Part shown: piece by piece, positions 36,404 through 45,562 of the stretch | Numbering within the stretch: position 1 is the first letter of the stretch | Layout: the number at the start of each line of letters is the position of its first letter | NCBI GenBank assembly: GCA_007859835.1 | Contig: SJPJ01000001.1 | Location: forward strand, 2,589,257 to 2,653,256 | DNA length: 64,000 nt | DNA from: Novipirellula herctigrandis | GTDB lineage: Bacteria; Planctomycetota; Planctomycetia; Pirellulales; Pirellulaceae | Direction: 5' to 3' | Notes under the pieces: generated by a model | Told to the model about the DNA's origin: nothing | Databases searched by the model: none | What the model saw: the letters and a program-made list of their open reading frames with translations, nothing else | Position numbers and translations under genes: made by a program

Positions 36404-36874
36404 ATGGGACGTATCACAGCTAGCCGGACTTCCTTGAAAGGGGACCCGAAGCATAATTCGATGCTTGCAGGCAAGTTCATCAATTGCTTGATGCTTGACG
36501 GCAAAAAGACCACCGCGCAAAGAGTCTTCTATGACGCGTTGGATGAAATCGGCAAACGGAACTCGGACGATGAGCCGATCAAAATCTTCGAAGATGCCGT
36601 TGAGAACATCAAGCCTTACATCGAAGTTCGCAGCAAGCGAGTCGGTGGTGCTAGTTACCAAGTCCCAATGCAAGTCAATCGCACACGTCAACAGAGCTTG
36701 GCGATTCGTTGGTTGCTCGCAGCGATCCGGGACAAGAAAGGCCGTCCGATGCATTTGAAGTTGGCTGACGAACTGCTAGCCGCCTACAAGAAGGAAGGCG
36801 CGGCTTACACGAAACGCGAAAACACACACCGCATGGCCGATGCGAACAAGGCATTCGCCCACTTCGCTTGGTAG
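36404..36874 (+). CDS. rpsG: 30S ribosomal protein S7
   Basis: A 156-residue protein of normal S7 length. Typical pieces are [12 protein letters not shown]-type [20 protein letters not shown] near residue 26, [20 protein letters not shown] near 78-97, and AFAHFAW at the end, as in most bacterial S7. S7 nucleates assembly of the 30S head and binds the 3' major domain of 16S rRNA. It is followed by an intrinsic terminator before fusA, so expression of fusA may be partly separate. Confidence 0.98.
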   Translation: MGRITASRTSLKGDPKHNSMLAGKFINCLMLDGKKTTAQRVFYDALDEIGKRNSDDEPIKIFEDAVENIKPYIEVRSKRVGGASYQVPMQVNRTRQQSLAIRWLLAAIRDKKGRPMHLKLADELLAAYKKEGAAYTKRENTHRMADANKAFAHFAW

Positions 36875-36900
36875 TAAACGCGTCCAAACCAATTCATCGA

Positions 36901-36931
36901 CCGCGATCCGGAGAACCGGGTCGCGGTTTTT
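36901..36931 (+). terminator. Intrinsic terminator or attenuator between rpsG and fusA
   Basis: CCGCGATCCGG, loop AGAA, CCGGGTCGCGG, then TTTTT: an eleven-pair GC-rich stem with one G-U pair and a U-run. A second copy of the right arm and T-run, CCGGGTCGCGGTTTTT, occurs at 36980-36995 without its own left arm. Confidence 0.85.
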
Positions 36932-37056
36932 CATGCGCGACATTTTGAAGCACGAAACGCACCGCACTTCGTCCATTTGCCGGGTCGCGGTTTTTGCAGT
37001 GCGCGTGTAACCTAAACGCTGAATTTCACCCACTCTCTAAAGCCCCCTTTGTTCCG

Positions 37057-39150
37057 ATGGCCACTGATATTTCCAAACTTCGTAACATCGGCATCATCGC
37101 GCATATCGATGCTGGGAAGACCACCGTCACCGAGCGAATGCTCTATCTCAGTGGTGCTAAACATCGTGTTGGTCGGGTCGATCATGGCACAACCGACACG
37201 GATGATGACCCCGAGGAACAAGAACGAGGGATCACGATTTTTAGTGCTTGTGTCAAATACAACTGGCAACAGTATTCGATCAACTTGCTCGACACCCCCG
37301 GCCACGTCGACTTCACCGCAGAAGTCGAACGGTGTCTTCGCGTGCTCGATGGTGCGGTGACCGTCTTTTCCGCGCGCGAAGGGGTCGAAGCTCAAAGTGA
37401 AACCGTTTGGCGACAAGCCGACCGATACCGCGTGCCTCGAATTGTCTTTATCAACAAAATGGACCGTGAAGGAGCCGACTTTGAAACGGTCTTTAACGAC
37501 ATCGCTCCTCGGCTTGGCGGTCGCCCGGTCGCGGTCGAGTTACCGGTGGGACAAGGTCCACCGCACACCAGCAATCCGTTTCGCGGAGTGATCGATTTGG
37601 TCGATATGAAGTTGCTGGAGTTCGACCCGGAAACCGAAGGCAAACAGATCACTGAAACAGAAATTCCGGATGACCTGATCGACGAAGCAACGCTATGGCG
37701 CGAACAGATGCTCGAAGCGGTTTACGAGCTCAGCGATGAAGCAATGCAATTGGCGATGGAAGAAAAGCCAGTGCCAAAAGAGATGATCATTGCGGCACTT
37801 CGCAAAGGTTGTATCGATATGACAGTCCAACCCGTGCTGTGCGGATCGGCGCTGCATGGGATTGGCGTGCAGCCGTTAATGACGGCTGTTGGCAACTTTT
37901 TGCCAAGTCCGCTCGATATCCCGCCCGTCGAAGGAGTCGACCCTAAAAAGCAGGACAAGAAGCTGGTTCGCAAACCCGATGTGAACGAACCGTTTTGCGG
38001 ATTGGTATTCAAAATTTTGCCCGCCAAGACAGGCGACAATTATTGGGTACGCGTCTATAGCGGTGTCCTCAAACAAAATTCGCGTGTCCAGTGCCCCAAC
38101 CGCGAAAAGAAAGAAAACGTCGCCCAATTGTGGCAAATTCACGCCACCAAAAAGGATCGTGATGGACAAATTGATGCGGTGGGCGCGGGCGACATCTGTT
38201 GCCTGATTGGGCCTCGGTTTGCCATCACTGGTGACACGCTTTGTGATACAAAAGCACCGATCGAGCTACCCAGCATCAAGTTTGCCGAAACGGTCTTGTC
38301 GATGGCCATCGAACCCGAAAGCACGGCGGATCGCAAAAAGCTAGAAGAGACGCTCGAAATGCTCAAGCGACAAGACCCAACCTTCCAAGCAGTCGAGAAT
38401 GCGGAACTTGGCCAGATGCTAATTAGCGGCATGGGCGAATTGCACCTTGAGGTGATCCAACATCGCCTGACACGTGACTTTGGTTTGAACGTGAAATTCT
38501 ATAAGCCGCGTGTTAATTATCGCGAAACGATTGGTGGTGATGCCGAAGTGGTCGGCCAATGCAATCGCCAAATCGGTGCAACGAATATGTTTGCTCGTTT
38601 GACGGTCCGCGTCTCGGCTCTCGAAGATCCTTCGGCCCCCGTTTTGGTATTTGACCGATTGCCTCCGGAGTGCCCACTTCAAGGCAACACGCGGGCCGCC
38701 GCGATCGAAGAGTTGCGCGAGCGTGCGGGCGGTGGCGGTTTGATCGCCGGGTTCCCCTTATCGGGCGTCAAGATCGAAGCCGTGGATGCAGAGGTCCATG
38801 AAGAGGGAAGCGACGAAGTCGCGTTCCGGATCGCGGCCGGGGATGCGTTCGACCGCGGCTTGGAAGCGGCTGGCCCCCTGTTACTTGAACCAGTAATGAA
38901 AGTCGAAGTCACCACCCCCGAAGATTACATGGGCGAAATTGTAGGCGATTTACAACAACGACGTGCCATCATCGCAGCAACGGAAACGCGAGGAGCGATG
39001 ACGGTGATCACTGCTCACGCACCACTAAAAGAGCTGTTCGGCTACAGCAGCGCGGTGCGAAGCCTAAGCCAAGGCCGAGCCGGCAGCAGCATGGAACCCT
39101 TCAGCTACCACGCAGCTCCCAAAGAAGACGCCGAAGCGTTTTCGTATTGA
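37057..39150 (+). CDS. fusA: Elongation factor G, divergent type
   Basis: A 697-residue translational GTPase. P-loop AHIDAGKTT at residues 15-23, G2/G3 region ERGITIFSA and DTPGHVDFT near 88, and NKMD near 140 are intact, followed by domain II to V with GMGELHLEVIQHRLTRDFGL near 474. The switch I segment reads GRVDHGTTDTDDDPEEQERG instead of the usual HDGAATMDWMEQEQERG, as in the EF-G subtypes of spirochaetes, planctomycetes and some delta-proteobacteria. It catalyses ribosomal translocation and possibly recycling. The open frame extends 63 bases upstream, but ATG 37057 (MATDISKLRNIGIIAHIDAG) is clearly the start. Confidence 0.96.
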   Translation: MATDISKLRNIGIIAHIDAGKTTVTERMLYLSGAKHRVGRVDHGTTDTDDDPEEQERGITIFSACVKYNWQQYSINLLDTPGHVDFTAEVERCLRVLDGAVTVFSAREGVEAQSETVWRQADRYRVPRIVFINKMDREGADFETVFNDIAPRLGGRPVAVELPVGQGPPHTSNPFRGVIDLVDMKLLEFDPETEGKQITETEIPDDLIDEATLWREQMLEAVYELSDEAMQLAMEEKPVPKEMIIAALRKGCIDMTVQPVLCGSALHGIGVQPLMTAVGNFLPSPLDIPPVEGVDPKKQDKKLVRKPDVNEPFCGLVFKILPAKTGDNYWVRVYSGVLKQNSRVQCPNREKKENVAQLWQIHATKKDRDGQIDAVGAGDICCLIGPRFAITGDTLCDTKAPIELPSIKFAETVLSMAIEPESTADRKKLEETLEMLKRQDPTFQAVENAELGQMLISGMGELHLEVIQHRLTRDFGLNVKFYKPRVNYRETIGGDAEVVGQCNRQIGATNMFARLTVRVSALEDPSAPVLVFDRLPPECPLQGNTRAAAIEELRERAGGGGLIAGFPLSGVKIEAVDAEVHEEGSDEVAFRIAAGDAFDRGLEAAGPLLLEPVMKVEVTTPEDYMGEIVGDLQQRRAIIAATETRGAMTVITAHAPLKELFGYSSAVRSLSQGRAGSSMEPFSYHAAPKEDAEAFSY

Positions 39151-39181
39151 TGTTCATGCAACTTCACACAGCCAGCACCCG

Positions 39182-40198
39182 ATGACCGAAACGCTTTCTT
39201 TTGCCGATGACACGTTGATCCTAATTGATCAAACGCGGCTACCTGCGATATTGGAAACCTTTGAATGCCGGACCGTCGAACAGGTGTTTGACGCCATCTT
39301 GCGGTTGGTGGTTCGTGGTGCTCCGGCGATAGGGATTGCCGCAGCCTACGGCGTTTGTTTGGCTCGAGACTCATCCGACAAGCCAAGCCGCGATGCGTAC
39401 TTGAAAGCCATCGATCGATTGGCCCAAAGCCGTCCAACGGCCGTCAATCTATTCTGGGCTCTCGACCGAATGCGAAACGTCATCGCAAGCACCGATGACG
39501 ATCAGAGACTACCCGATAGTTTGCTCTGCGAAGCAAAAACGATTCATGACGAGGATCGCGAAATGTGCCGAGCGATTGGCCGAAACGGAGCGAGTCTGTT
39601 GGAAAAATCCCAATGCGTTTTGACCCATTGCAACGCAGGCGGCTTAGCGACATCGGTTTGGGGAACGGCATTGGCCCCGATCTATCATTTGTATGAATCA
39701 GGCCACACTCTCAAAGTGTTTGCCGATGAAACCCGACCGCTTCTGCAGGGAGCCCGCCTGACCGCATGGGAACTGTCACAAGCGGGAATTCCAGTAACGG
39801 TTTTGACCGATTCAATGTCGGGAAGCTTGCTCCGTACCGGCAACGTCGATGCGGTGATCGTCGGTGCGGATCGCATTGCTGCCAATGGAGACGTTGCAAA
39901 CAAAATCGGAACGTATCCGCTGGCGATCTTGGCCCGCTATCACAATGTACCGTTCTATGTCGCCGCGCCCTCAAGTACGTTTGACCCAAATCTGGCGAGT
40001 GGCGATTTGATTCCGATCGAGCAGCGAAGTCGCAGTGAAGTTGCTGAACCGTACGGTGTCACACTCGTCCCGCCGAGTGCCGATGTAATGAACCCTGCGT
40101 TCGATGTGACACCAGCAGAATTGGTATCGGCCATTGTGACCGAGCGAGGTGTTGTCGAGCAGCCAAACCACGAAAAGCTAGCAAAGCATTTCGCGTGA
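39182..40198 (+). CDS. mtnA: S-methyl-5-thioribose-1-phosphate isomerase
   Basis: A 338-residue aldose-ketose isomerase of the eIF2B-related family. Signatures are VVRGAPAIGIAAAYG near residue 40, LTHCNAGGLATSVWGTALAP near 142-161, VFADETRPLLQGARLTAWEL near 180, and VIVGADRIAANGDVANKIGT near 222-241, which includes the catalytic Asp and Cys contexts of MtnA. It converts methylthioribose-1-phosphate to methylthioribulose-1-phosphate in methionine salvage. It lies 31 bp after fusA on the same strand and ends in a terminator hairpin. No other mtn gene is nearby. Confidence 0.95.
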   Translation: MTETLSFADDTLILIDQTRLPAILETFECRTVEQVFDAILRLVVRGAPAIGIAAAYGVCLARDSSDKPSRDAYLKAIDRLAQSRPTAVNLFWALDRMRNVIASTDDDQRLPDSLLCEAKTIHDEDREMCRAIGRNGASLLEKSQCVLTHCNAGGLATSVWGTALAPIYHLYESGHTLKVFADETRPLLQGARLTAWELSQAGIPVTVLTDSMSGSLLRTGNVDAVIVGADRIAANGDVANKIGTYPLAILARYHNVPFYVAAPSSTFDPNLASGDLIPIEQRSRSEVAEPYGVTLVPPSADVMNPAFDVTPAELVSAIVTERGVVEQPNHEKLAKHFA

Positions 40199-40222
40199 AG
40201 CAGGAAAGATTTCTGCTTTTCT
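40198..40222 (+). terminator. Intrinsic terminator of mtnA
   Basis: AAGCAG and AAA pair with TTT and CTGCTT around a very short loop with one bulged G, followed by TTTTCTT. It overlaps the mtnA stop codon and separates it from the csrA leader. Confidence 0.6.
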
Positions 40223-40552
40223 TAAAAAATTCACTGTCGAGTGACCAGACTTGTCACACGCACCGCTGATACTTCTCTTGTCGAGCCGAGAGTGGCCTTC
40301 AACAATGTCTCAAAACGAGACTTGGAGTTCATTTCGGTATCGGGTGACCAACGACAGCGCAAACAGCCCAAGCCTTGGCAACGTATAGAATCAGAACCCA
40401 AAAAAACAAATCACCGCTTTTTGCGAAGATTTGTTAATGAAACGATTCAATATCGAACCAAAACAGGCAAAGCGAGACTCATTGGTACAACATTTGCGAT
40501 TACGGTTAAATTAATTCTTAAGTCAGTTCAAGGAAAACAAGGAAGTAATCAA
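40199..40552 (+). promoter_or_regulatory. Long csrA leader, 354 bp
   Basis: No gene is supported here, although an open frame runs through in phase with csrA. The last 25 bases hold two GGA triplets (CAAGGAAAACAAGGAAGTAA) around the ribosome binding site, the core of CsrA-binding sites, which would fit autoregulation. The rest is AT-rich near its end and otherwise unremarkable. Confidence 0.4.
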
Positions 40553-40861
40553 ATGCTAGTATTAAGTCGAAAAGAAGGCGAACAACTACTAATCGGCGAC
40601 AACATTGTTTTGACGATCAATCGTCTTGCCGGAAATCGTGTCGCGATTGGAATCGATGCTCCAAAAGACGTACGTGTGGTACGAGGAGAATTGCAGCCGA
40701 AAGAATCACGGCCGATGCAACCACAGTCGAAACCATTGCAACTGCGAGAGCCCTCAATCGACTACGTTGATACTACCAAGATGGGACGCAGCTTCGCGTC
40801 GACGGGCATGGCAGTCATGCACGACTCAAGCGTCTCGGTCGCTAGCCAAGCCGACCGTTGA
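40553..40861 (+). CDS. csrA: Carbon storage regulator CsrA with C-terminal extension
   Basis: A 102-residue post-transcriptional regulator. Residues 1-47 are standard CsrA (MLVLSRKEGEQLLIGDNIVL opening), with the RNA-binding residues Leu4 and Arg44 in place. The remaining roughly 50 residues, rich in Gln, Pro and Ser, are longer than the usual tail of 15-25 residues and probably disordered. CsrA dimers bind GGA-containing mRNA leaders. The start is ATG 40553, preceded by AGGAAG; the upstream in-frame sequence is not CsrA-like. It is convergent with the glycosyltransferase-like gene at 41 kb. No fliW or flagellar gene is near, unlike many csrA loci. Confidence 0.93.
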   Translation: MLVLSRKEGEQLLIGDNIVLTINRLAGNRVAIGIDAPKDVRVVRGELQPKESRPMQPQSKPLQLREPSIDYVDTTKMGRSFASTGMAVMHDSSVSVASQADR

Positions 40862-40895
40862 AGAGGAACCGTCAGCTTTGAATAAACCGCTCTTT

Positions 40896-41855
40896 TTAAG
40901 CGGCACGGCGATAGGCTTCCGATTTCTGACCCCGCATTGGAATCACGTTGATTGACGAGCTAAATTCCCGGATCTCGTCCCAATGAACGCGACGTTGCAT
41001 TTCAGCGACGACTGATTTTCCTGAAAGCTGGCCAAGTGATTCGATGAACCTATCGGGGCTTGCTAGGTTCCTCATCGCCGAGCGTACTCCATCTCGCAAT
41101 GCTCTACGATCTTTGGTGATCGACTGACGAATCGCCCACAATCGTTTCCCGCGAGTAAAAGAGGCGACATTCCAAGTTGGCGTGAAACCTTCACAGACCA
41201 AATCGCTGCCGTCAGCGCTAACCGACCGCCAACCTGCTTTTTTCAAGGCCAATCCAGCCGCGTAGGAAGCTTCCAGTAGGTTGCTGCCTCGATAGCAATG
41301 CATGGCACTTCGCAGCACGTCACTGCGCCAAAATGAGGCGTCGATGAAGACACCGTCTGTCCGCATCGCTTGCGGGCGGTCTACCTCAGTCGTACCTGCA
41401 CACGACGGGTCACACAAACGACCAGCATGATCGTGCCATCCAAGAGCGACAATTTCACCGTCCCGAGTTTGCCGAACCACGGGCGCAACCGCCGCGACAT
41501 CTTGGTGCTCGAACTTTTCGAGTGCCGCATCGACCCACTCCGAAGTCGCTTTGAGCCCGTTGGAAATCACGTGAATGAAACGGCCCTTGGCCAATTCGAC
41601 TCCGGATTCGACCAAACCCGATACCTCCGAAGTGTCACTCACTACAAATCGGACTTCGTCGCTAAGTTCAAAGGGATCATCGTAGCTGCCGTCATGAGCG
41701 ACAATCACTTCGCAACCACTTGGCCTGTGCTCAAGCACACTAATCAAACTGGTTTCAAAAGCGATCGTGTCCTTACCAACGGGCACTACAATACTAAGCC
41801 GAGCAGTGAGAGGAGTCTTTGGCACCGAATCACCTACAAGAAAGAATGCTAGCAT
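40896..41855 (-). CDS. GT2-like glycosyltransferase
   Basis: A 319-residue protein with the GT-A start of family 2: RLSIVVPVGKDTIAFETSLI near residue 19, followed by CEVIVAHDGSYDDP near 50, where the DGS replaces the usual NDGS. A later acidic pair (near 90-110) expected as DXD is not clear, so activity is uncertain. A Trp/Arg-rich C-terminal part has no membrane segment. I prefer ATG 41855; a GTG at 41873 would add six residues. It stands alone between csrA (convergent) and the aldo/keto reductase (divergent). Confidence 0.72.
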   Translation of the reverse strand: MLAFFLVGDSVPKTPLTARLSIVVPVGKDTIAFETSLISVLEHRPSGCEVIVAHDGSYDDPFELSDEVRFVVSDTSEVSGLVESGVELAKGRFIHVISNGLKATSEWVDAALEKFEHQDVAAVAPVVRQTRDGEIVALGWHDHAGRLCDPSCAGTTEVDRPQAMRTDGVFIDASFWRSDVLRSAMHCYRGSNLLEASYAAGLALKKAGWRSVSADGSDLVCEGFTPTWNVASFTRGKRLWAIRQSITKDRRALRDGVRSAMRNLASPDRFIESLGQLSGKSVVAEMQRRVHWDEIREFSSSINVIPMRGQKSEAYRRAA

Positions 41856-42087
41856 CTGTGCGCCAGCTTTCACGGACCGAAACGATAGGGTCGTCGTTCT
41901 AAGTACTTTTCGGTAGAAAGACCGTCACAGATGAGATCTTCGCACCAAGTGGCGCGGAAAGATTTGTGGTTTACTCATAGGCGATTCGAATCAACAACCC
42001 AATCGGCATATTTTCAGTCGCGCTGTTTCGGATCAGTTGGCCAACATCCTCTCAACCCAATGCCCTCTTTTTTAAAGCGACATATTG

Positions 42088-43074
42088 ATGCACACGCGAC
42101 AGCTATCAACCGCAGGCCCCCAAATTTCCGAGATTGGCTTTGGTGCATGGGCCATCGGTGGCGGATGGGGCAAACAAGAGGATGCCGAATCGATGCGGGC
42201 ATTGAACATGGCGATCGACCGTGGAGTCAACTTCATTGATACGGCCCAAGGATACGGCGACGGACATAGTGAACAAATCATCGGTGAAGTACTAAAAAAC
42301 CGAAGCGAGTCGATTTTTGTTGCCACCAAGACGGCTCCCGCTGAAGGGCCATGGCCACCCAGCCCCTATTGTCGTTGGCAAGACCGCTACTCCGCTGCTT
42401 ACTTGCGAGCCAACGTTAACGAGAGGCTAAATAACCTTGGCGTCGACCGACTCGATTTGCTTCAACTACACACCTGGACACGAGCCTGGAACGACGACCC
42501 TCAGCCATTGATGGTGCTACATCGACTCCGTGACGAAGGAAAAATCAACCTGATCGGCGTCAGCACTCCTGAGCAGGACCAGGACTGCGTCATTCAATTA
42601 ATGCGAAATGGATTGGTCGATGTTGTTCAGGTGATATTCAATTTATTTAACCAAGAAGCCGCAGCTCAGATACTGCCAGTCGCCGCAGAAACGGGAACGG
42701 GCGTGATCGTTCGCGTCTCACTTGACGAAGGGGCGTTGACGGGCAAGTACACCGCCGATCACGTATTCCCCGAAGACGACTTCCGCCACCGCTATTTCGA
42801 GGGCGACCGGATGAGACGCACAACAGAGCGAGTCGAAGCGATCCGCCAAGACATCGAGTCGTTCGGTCTTAGCGAAGATTACACGATGGCCGACGTGGCT
42901 TTGAAATTCGCATTGGCACGGCCAGAAGTCAGCACCGTCATCGCCGGGATGCGCAACGTGAAACAAGTCGAACAAAACACACGAACGAGTCAATTGCGAG
43001 ATTTGCCAAGCGAAATGGTCACACACCTACACCGCCACAATTGGCAACGAGGCGTTTGGTATTCGGGGAAATAA
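42088..43074 (+). CDS. Aldo/keto reductase
   Basis: A 328-residue NADPH-dependent oxidoreductase with the usual TIM barrel. The N terminus (RQLSTAGPQISEIGFGAWAI) and DTAQGYGDGHSEQIIGEVLK near residue 52-71 give the catalytic Asp-Tyr pair; the lysine is in VATKTAP and the histidine region in LLQLHTW. The C-terminal cofactor part (STVIAGMRNVKQVEQN) is also typical. Compounds reduced cannot be read out. The ATG at 42088 follows an in-frame TTG. No neighbouring gene suggests a pathway. Confidence 0.92.
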   Translation: MHTRQLSTAGPQISEIGFGAWAIGGGWGKQEDAESMRALNMAIDRGVNFIDTAQGYGDGHSEQIIGEVLKNRSESIFVATKTAPAEGPWPPSPYCRWQDRYSAAYLRANVNERLNNLGVDRLDLLQLHTWTRAWNDDPQPLMVLHRLRDEGKINLIGVSTPEQDQDCVIQLMRNGLVDVVQVIFNLFNQEAAAQILPVAAETGTGVIVRVSLDEGALTGKYTADHVFPEDDFRHRYFEGDRMRRTTERVEAIRQDIESFGLSEDYTMADVALKFALARPEVSTVIAGMRNVKQVEQNTRTSQLRDLPSEMVTHLHRHNWQRGVWYSGK

Positions 43075-43111
43075 AATTCCGCGTAGCGGTACAAAATACG
43101 CCATCCGAACA

Positions 43112-43141
43112 CGTGACATCGTTGATCGTGACATCGTTGAT
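43112..43141. repeat. 15-bp direct duplication
   Basis: CGTGACATCGTTGAT occurs twice in tandem, at 43112-43126 and 43127-43141, in the 248-bp gap before the TrkH gene. Confidence 0.85.
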
Positions 43142-43322
43142 ATTGAATGACGTCTGCGAACAGCTTGCGTTCAATGGGTTACTCCCCGGTATCGCAAAGT
43201 CGATTACAATTCCGTCCGCCAGCGAGTTACCAGAACTGACGATTTCGTGTGATCCGCTTGTGCCGGGCCAGCAACGTGGTTCTGACGCGGGATTTTTCTG
43301 TTTGTAGCCAGCCGGAACGACA

Positions 43323-44783
43323 TTGAAAAAAAAATCGTCCACAAAGCCGTCTTGGAGATCCCAAACGCGAATCTCGCCCGCACATGGGCGGACCCGGGGT
43401 CGTTGGGATACCTCGCTTGAAGGCAACCAAATATTCTGGCGGAAAGTCTCTCCGCCGCAAATGTTTGTTGGTTCGTTTTTGTTCTTGATCACCGTCGGCA
43501 CATTGGGGCTGATGTTCTTGCCTGGCATTCGCACAGGCGAGCGATTGAACTTGACGGATTCGCTATTCATGGCTACCAGTGCCGTCTGCGTGACCGGATT
43601 GTCGGTTTCAGATCTAGCAACCGAGTTCACGTTTCGCGGTCAAGCTTTCATGTTGTTACTGATTCAACTTGGCGGGCTGGGCATGTTAGCGTTCACGAGT
43701 TTGGTGATCCAAGTACTTGGTTTTCGGTTATCGCTTGGTACCGAGTCGTTAACGTACGAAGCACGGCGCGGAAGCCCCACCGTGAACGTTCGGCATTTGA
43801 CGCGAGACGTCGTCTTATACACATTCATGATCGAGCTTGTTGGTACGATTGCATTACTTTGTGCATGGGGACCGCGTGACGGATTGGACCAAGCATGGTG
43901 GCCCGCATTGTTTCATTCAATCAGTGCGTTTTGTAACGCCGGTTTCTCGACCCATAGTGATTCGCTGATCGGTTTTCAAAGTGCACCGCTGACGATCACG
44001 ATCATCTCGGCACTTGTCATTGCGGGCGGAATTGGCTTTATAACGATGGAAGAATCGTGGCTAGCGTTTCGAACTCGCAAACAAACGCGTCCTCATCACT
44101 TGTCGTTGCATTCGCGTTTGGTGCTCTATGTAACAGCGGCTCTATTGATTTTGCCTTGGCCAATGTTTGCGGCTTTTGAATGGAACGGGACGCTCGGCCA
44201 AATGTCATTGGTTGACAAGTTTTTCAACTCGATGTTTTTAAGTGTGACACCACGAACGGCTGGGTTTAACACAATTGATTATTCGGTCGCCTCGGACAGT
44301 ACGAATTTTTTAACGATCCTGCTGATGACCGTCGGCGGATCTCCTGGTTCGACCGCCGGCGGAATGAAGACGACCACGTTTGCCCTCGTCGTACTGCTGG
44401 CATGGTCTCGAATTCGTGGTCATGAAACGACCCTGTTTGCGAACCGTTCGATTCCCGACGATACGGTCGAGCGAGCGAGCGGCTTGATGGTGGTTGCGTT
44501 TATGTTGATGACCATCAGCGTCTTTGCGTTGGCCGTTACGGACGAGATCGCTGGTGAACGCGGGCATTTTTTAGCAAGAATGTTTGAAGCAGTAAGCGCA
44601 TTCAACACCGTTGGCTTGTCGATGCAAATGACGTCGGAGCTTTCCTACTTGGGACGATTCGTGACAATCGTATTAATGTTTGTCGGTCGCGTAGGCCCTC
44701 TCATGTTGGCTTCGGCACTCGTCATCGGCCGAGGTCGCAAAGCCAATTTCCGATATGCTTATGAAGATGTGGCAATTGGTTAG
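43323..44783 (+). CDS. TrkH/KtrB-type potassium uptake channel subunit
   Basis: A 486-residue membrane protein with four M1-P-M2 units. The four selectivity-filter loops are visible: TSAVCVTGLSV, FCNAGFSTHSD, TPRTAGFNTIDYS and AFNTVGLSM. The N-terminal 40 residues are charged and cytoplasmic. No ATG precedes the first membrane helix, so the start is probably TTG 43323 (MKKKSSTKPSW); the first ATG, 43461, would leave only the helix. The next gene encodes the matching TrkA/KtrA regulatory subunit, so together they form a K+ (or Na+-coupled K+) uptake system in the inner membrane. Confidence 0.92.
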   Translation: MKKKSSTKPSWRSQTRISPAHGRTRGRWDTSLEGNQIFWRKVSPPQMFVGSFLFLITVGTLGLMFLPGIRTGERLNLTDSLFMATSAVCVTGLSVSDLATEFTFRGQAFMLLLIQLGGLGMLAFTSLVIQVLGFRLSLGTESLTYEARRGSPTVNVRHLTRDVVLYTFMIELVGTIALLCAWGPRDGLDQAWWPALFHSISAFCNAGFSTHSDSLIGFQSAPLTITIISALVIAGGIGFITMEESWLAFRTRKQTRPHHLSLHSRLVLYVTAALLILPWPMFAAFEWNGTLGQMSLVDKFFNSMFLSVTPRTAGFNTIDYSVASDSTNFLTILLMTVGGSPGSTAGGMKTTTFALVVLLAWSRIRGHETTLFANRSIPDDTVERASGLMVVAFMLMTISVFALAVTDEIAGERGHFLARMFEAVSAFNTVGLSMQMTSELSYLGRFVTIVLMFVGRVGPLMLASALVIGRGRKANFRYAYEDVAIG

Positions 44784-44839
44784 TACGCTGCCGTTGGAAA
44801 AAAATAGATTAACGAAGAACTGAACAAGGGAACAATCCA

Positions 44840-45496
44840 TTGAAACGTTACGTCGTGATTGGACTGGGGAATTTTGGTGCCAGCGTTGCAGAGGCGCTCT
44901 CGGCTAACGGCGCCGAAGTGATTGCAGTCGACCTCGATGGCGATGCGGTGGACCGAATCGCGTCGAATGTTACCAAAGCCGCAATGGGAAACGGAACTGA
45001 CATCGCAACGCTTGAGCGACTTGGGGCTGAAGGAGCCGATGCGGCTGTGATCTCCACTGGCGACGATATCACCGCCAGTATCCTGGCGACGATGTCATTG
45101 CGAGATCTACATGTTGCGGACGTTTATGTCAAAGTGAACTCGCGTGACCACGCCCGTGTCATGGACCGTATCGGAGTGACCGAGACGGTTTTCCCCGAGC
45201 GTGAATCGGCGATCAGTTTAGGGACACGAATGGGCGGAAAAGCGGTGTTAAATCATGTTCGACTGGGCAACGAATTTAGCATCCAAGAGATGGCGGTGCC
45301 CGGGGCGTGGCAAGGACATACGCTTCGCGAATTGGCTCTGCGACAGAAATACGAGATCACGGTGGTTGCACTTCACGATATTTTGCAGGACACCATTTCG
45401 TCGACCCCCGACCCAGACGCCAAATTAAAAGACAGTGATACGCTACTGATAGCTGGCAGTGACGAAACACTCGCCCGCGTCGCCGAGTTGCCTTAA
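44840..45496 (+). CDS. TrkA/KtrA-type potassium uptake regulatory subunit
   Basis: A 218-residue RCK protein. The Rossmann nucleotide site is VIGLGNFGASVAEAL at residues 5-19, with an acidic residue at the end of strand 2 (VIAVDLDGDAVDRI). The RCK_C domain begins near residue 140 (SIQEMAVPGAWQGHTLRELA). It binds ATP/ADP or NAD and gates the KtrB-type channel. The start codon is TTG 44840, preceded by AAGGG. It is 56 bp downstream of the channel gene, in the usual channel-regulator order. Confidence 0.92.
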   Translation: MKRYVVIGLGNFGASVAEALSANGAEVIAVDLDGDAVDRIASNVTKAAMGNGTDIATLERLGAEGADAAVISTGDDITASILATMSLRDLHVADVYVKVNSRDHARVMDRIGVTETVFPERESAISLGTRMGGKAVLNHVRLGNEFSIQEMAVPGAWQGHTLRELALRQKYEITVVALHDILQDTISSTPDPDAKLKDSDTLLIAGSDETLARVAELP

Positions 45497-45562
45497 AGCG
45501 ACGATATCCTTAGATTAACAAATTCCATTTCAACTCCATTTTTCCAAGCAAGATACGTTTCG

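Noticed and set aside
43019-43630. Open frame of about 200 codons on the minus strand across the TrkH start
   Set aside because: It opposes a clear potassium-channel gene, lacks a recognisable domain and its Cys/Ser/Asn-rich composition looks like a shadow frame.
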